Positions 61,838-64,000 of a stretch of DNA of 64,000 nucleotides are shown piece by piece. The position numbers and the translations under genes are program-made. Origin of the DNA: Raineya sp. GTDB taxonomy: Bacteria; Bacteroidota; Bacteroidia; Cytophagales; Thermonemataceae. Location of the stretch: positions 62,001-126,000 of the forward strand of contig JALONN010000011.1 of assembly GCA_025454915.1 (NCBI GenBank), read 5' to 3'. Under the pieces are notes generated by a model. It did no database searches. It was given only the letters and a program-made list of their open reading frames with translations, and had not been told where the DNA came from. Position 1 is the stretch's first letter. The number at the start of each line of letters is the position of its first letter.

Positions 61838-64000
61838 ATGAAAATCAGATTTTATTTAACTTGTATGTTTATCATGAGCTTTGGTTTTATGAAGGCTCAA
61901 AATAATTTACTGAAAGGAAAACTTCAGGACAAAGAAAAAAAGCCCATAACTTTTGCGAATGTACTTTTATACAAAGCTCAAGACTCTGCTCTTACAAAAG
62001 CTGTTGTAACAGATACTTTAGGGTTTTACGAATTTGAAAATATACCTGCTAATACATATTATTTAAAAATAAGTTTTGCAGGATATAAAACACATAAATC
62101 GGAGCCATTTATTTTAGAAGCAAATCAAACCCTACAAATACCCATTGTAGAATTGGAAGATGAAGGGGCAATTGCTGGAGTGACCGTTGTAGCTCAAAAA
62201 TCGTTTGTAGAGAAAAAAATAGATAGAACAGTTATTAACCCTGACGTATTAATCAGCAATGCAGGTGTAAGTGCTTTGGATGTTCTTGAAAAAGCACCAG
62301 GGGTACAAGTAGATGAAAATGGCAATATTCGGTTTAAAGGAAAAGCTGGTGTAATGGTTTTCATAGATGACAAACCTACTTACATGACAACAGATGCCTT
62401 GAATAATTACTTGAAAGGCTTGCCTTCAAGTGCTATTGAAACTATTGAACTCATGCCCAACCCTCCAGCCAAATATGATGCAGCAGGAAACGCTGGAGTT
62501 ATCAATATTAAGCTCAAAAAAAATACACAAAAGGGATTTAATGGGGGAGTAAACCTTTCTTACAGACAAGGTTTTTATGCAAGAACCAACAATAGTGTTA
62601 ATTTTAATTATAGAATCAATAAGTTTAATTTTTTTACAAATGCTACTTATAATATCAATAACCAATATCAGGATTTGGATATTGAACGAAACTACTTGAA
62701 TACAAATGGAGACTTGACAGCTCGTTTCAAGCAAAATTCTTTTATAAAAAGCCAAATAAATAACCAAAATTTACGCTTAGGAATGGATTATTATGCAAGT
62801 AAAAAGTCTACTATAGGGCTTGTACTGAGTGGCTTTATCAACGATAATCTTGTGACTACGACCAATAATGCATCTGTTCTTAATGCTTCAAATCAACTGG
62901 ATTCTGTCAACAGAGGGGTTAGTATTAGTAAGCCCACATGGCTGAATGGAGGAGTAAACTTAAACTATTCTTATAAAATAGACGAAAAAGGAAAAGAATT
63001 AACAACAAATTTAGACTACATAGACTATAAAGCAGATATTAGTCAAAATCTTAGAAATGATGTGTTTGCCGCTAATGGTGGTCTTAAATCACAAGATGAA
63101 CTATTAGGGAATTTACCTGCAACTATTAATGTTCGTACAGCTAAAATAGATTATACTAATCCACTTGTTAAAGGAGGTAATTTCGAGTTAGGAGCAAAAA
63201 CAAGTTTTGTTCAGGCTAATAATACAGCCGAGTTTTTCAATAGACTTAGCGATGGAGCAGTTGTTCCCAATAATCAGCTAACTAATTATTTTAACTATAA
63301 AGAAAACATCAATGCTGCATATATCAATTTCAATAAAGAATTTGGAAAACTTGCATTTCAATCTGGATTAAGAGTAGAAAATACAAATATTGAAGGTTTA
63401 CAATATGGAAACCCTACACAACAAGATTCCTCATTTACCCGAAATTATACTAATTTATTTCCTACCATTTATTTCAATTATAAACTTGATAGTTTAGAAA
63501 ATCATCAGATAGGACTTTCTTATGGAAGAAGAATTAACAGACCCAATTATCAGGATTTAAACCCTTTTAGTTATCCATTAGATAGATTTACTATTTATGC
63601 AGGAAATCCATTTCTTGTTCCAACTTTCTCAAATGTTGTGGAGTTGTCTCATACCTACAAAAATCGGATAACTACTACATTATCATATAGCTATGTAAAA
63701 GATGTAATAGATGAAACAATTCAGTTTGAGGGTGCATTTTTCTTCTCAAGACCTGGTAATATTGGCAAACAACAATCTGTTTCTCTTTCGGTAAGTGGGT
63801 CATTGCAACCAGCTAAATGGTGGATTACTCAAATCTATGGAGAAGGAACCTATAATAATTTCAGTTCAATCTTATATGGACAAACCTTAGAAAATAGTGG
63901 TGTGTTTTTTAGTGGAAATTTAGTAAATCAGTTTACACTTGGGAAAAACTGGGCTGCTGAACTCAATGGAGTCTATCAGTCTTCAGTATATAGTTCTCAG
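61838..64000 (+). CDS. Outer-membrane beta-barrel receptor, partial at 3' end
   Basis: The frame starts at ATG 61838 and remains open to the edge: at least 721 codons. Signal peptide ending at about KAQ, a carboxypeptidase-regulatory-like domain (about 25-105), a plug region (VSALDVLEKAPGVQV, TIELMPNPPAKYDAAGNAGV) and a barrel. Same class as the receptor at 49287 but clearly different in sequence. Probably TonB-dependent or OMP_b-brl type. Ligand unknown. A candidate operator-like palindrome lies upstream. Confidence 0.9.
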   Translation, partial: MKIRFYLTCMFIMSFGFMKAQNNLLKGKLQDKEKKPITFANVLLYKAQDSALTKAVVTDTLGFYEFENIPANTYYLKISFAGYKTHKSEPFILEANQTLQIPIVELEDEGAIAGVTVVAQKSFVEKKIDRTVINPDVLISNAGVSALDVLEKAPGVQVDENGNIRFKGKAGVMVFIDDKPTYMTTDALNNYLKGLPSSAIETIELMPNPPAKYDAAGNAGVINIKLKKNTQKGFNGGVNLSYRQGFYARTNNSVNFNYRINKFNFFTNATYNINNQYQDLDIERNYLNTNGDLTARFKQNSFIKSQINNQNLRLGMDYYASKKSTIGLVLSGFINDNLVTTTNNASVLNASNQLDSVNRGVSISKPTWLNGGVNLNYSYKIDEKGKELTTNLDYIDYKADISQNLRNDVFAANGGLKSQDELLGNLPATINVRTAKIDYTNPLVKGGNFELGAKTSFVQANNTAEFFNRLSDGAVVPNNQLTNYFNYKENINAAYINFNKEFGKLAFQSGLRVENTNIEGLQYGNPTQQDSSFTRNYTNLFPTIYFNYKLDSLENHQIGLSYGRRINRPNYQDLNPFSYPLDRFTIYAGNPFLVPTFSNVVELSHTYKNRITTTLSYSYVKDVIDETIQFEGAFFFSRPGNIGKQQSVSLSVSGSLQPAKWWITQIYGEGTYNNFSSILYGQTLENSGVFFSGNLVNQFTLGKNWAAELNGVYQSSVYSSQ

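Noticed and set aside
62426..62767. 113-residue minus-strand ORF
   Set aside because: It lies inside the open frame of the partial receptor gene (61838-64000), which has a signal peptide and plug motifs.
1..64000. CRISPR arrays, insertion sequences, prophage or integrase genes
   Set aside because: No regular repeat-spacer array, transposase, integrase or phage structural gene was found on either strand.

Overview
The window is a chromosomal segment of an AT-rich member of the Bacteroidota, most likely order Cytophagales. The evidence is a type IX secretion C-terminal tail on a large subtilisin, several SusC-like or OMP_b-brl outer-membrane receptors, short Bacteroidota-type Crp/Fnr regulators, a DUF3127 protein, an SDR-type threonine dehydrogenase, an E1 alpha-beta fusion dehydrogenase, and promoter-like TAnnTTTG boxes with little Shine-Dalgarno signal. 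No phage, transposase, rRNA or CRISPR was seen. Most of it is ordinary housekeeping DNA.

Layout. 1-6.7 kb: end of an unknown gene, a DUF58 protein, lipoproteins, a PR-1-like CAP protein, an NhaP-type antiporter, a CCG-domain Fe-S protein, an MbnP-like lipoprotein and a Crp/Fnr regulator. 6.7-17 kb: CPBP protease, SDR, formimidoylglutamase, GT39-like and DUF418 membrane proteins, second Crp/Fnr regulator, pentapeptide protein, lptB, aldo/keto reductase, LemA-like protein. 17-26 kb: PorE-like OmpA lipoprotein, DUF3127, SPFH lipoprotein, HD phosphohydrolase, two orphan genes, lnt. 26-32 kb: metF, class III aminotransferase, 2-oxoacid dehydrogenase E1 fusion, and the trp locus. 32-47 kb: T9SS subtilisin, SpoIIE-type phosphatase, maeB, voltage-gated channel, ferredoxin reductase, rsmI, inositol monophosphatase, WD40, DUF2461 and class V aminotransferase. 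47-64 kb: charged protein, two outer-membrane receptors each next to an AraC-type regulator, pyrE, threonine dehydrogenase, rbfA, LolC/E-like permease, ferritin, serine hydrolase, TlpA-like protein.

The most remarkable locus is 30480-32285. A candidate promoter leads into a 24-codon ORF with one Trp codon. Its 3' part (30599-30607) is complementary to the loop and 5' arm of a 14-bp intrinsic terminator (30645-30676). Only 6 nt after that stem come two almost identical tRNA-Trp(CCA) genes and then trpE, with no intervening promoter that I can see. This looks like a ribosome-mediated trp attenuator that controls both a Trp biosynthetic enzyme and the tRNA whose charging it would sense. The tRNAs would also have to be cut out of the trpE messenger.

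A second pattern is that two genes (a pentapeptide-repeat gene and an HD phosphohydrolase) have a degraded copy of their own 3' end lying just beyond the next small gene. That suggests single genes were inserted at, or replaced, duplicated gene ends. A pair of direct repeats spaced 21 bp between an AraC gene and its outer-membrane receptor gene is a plausible operator.
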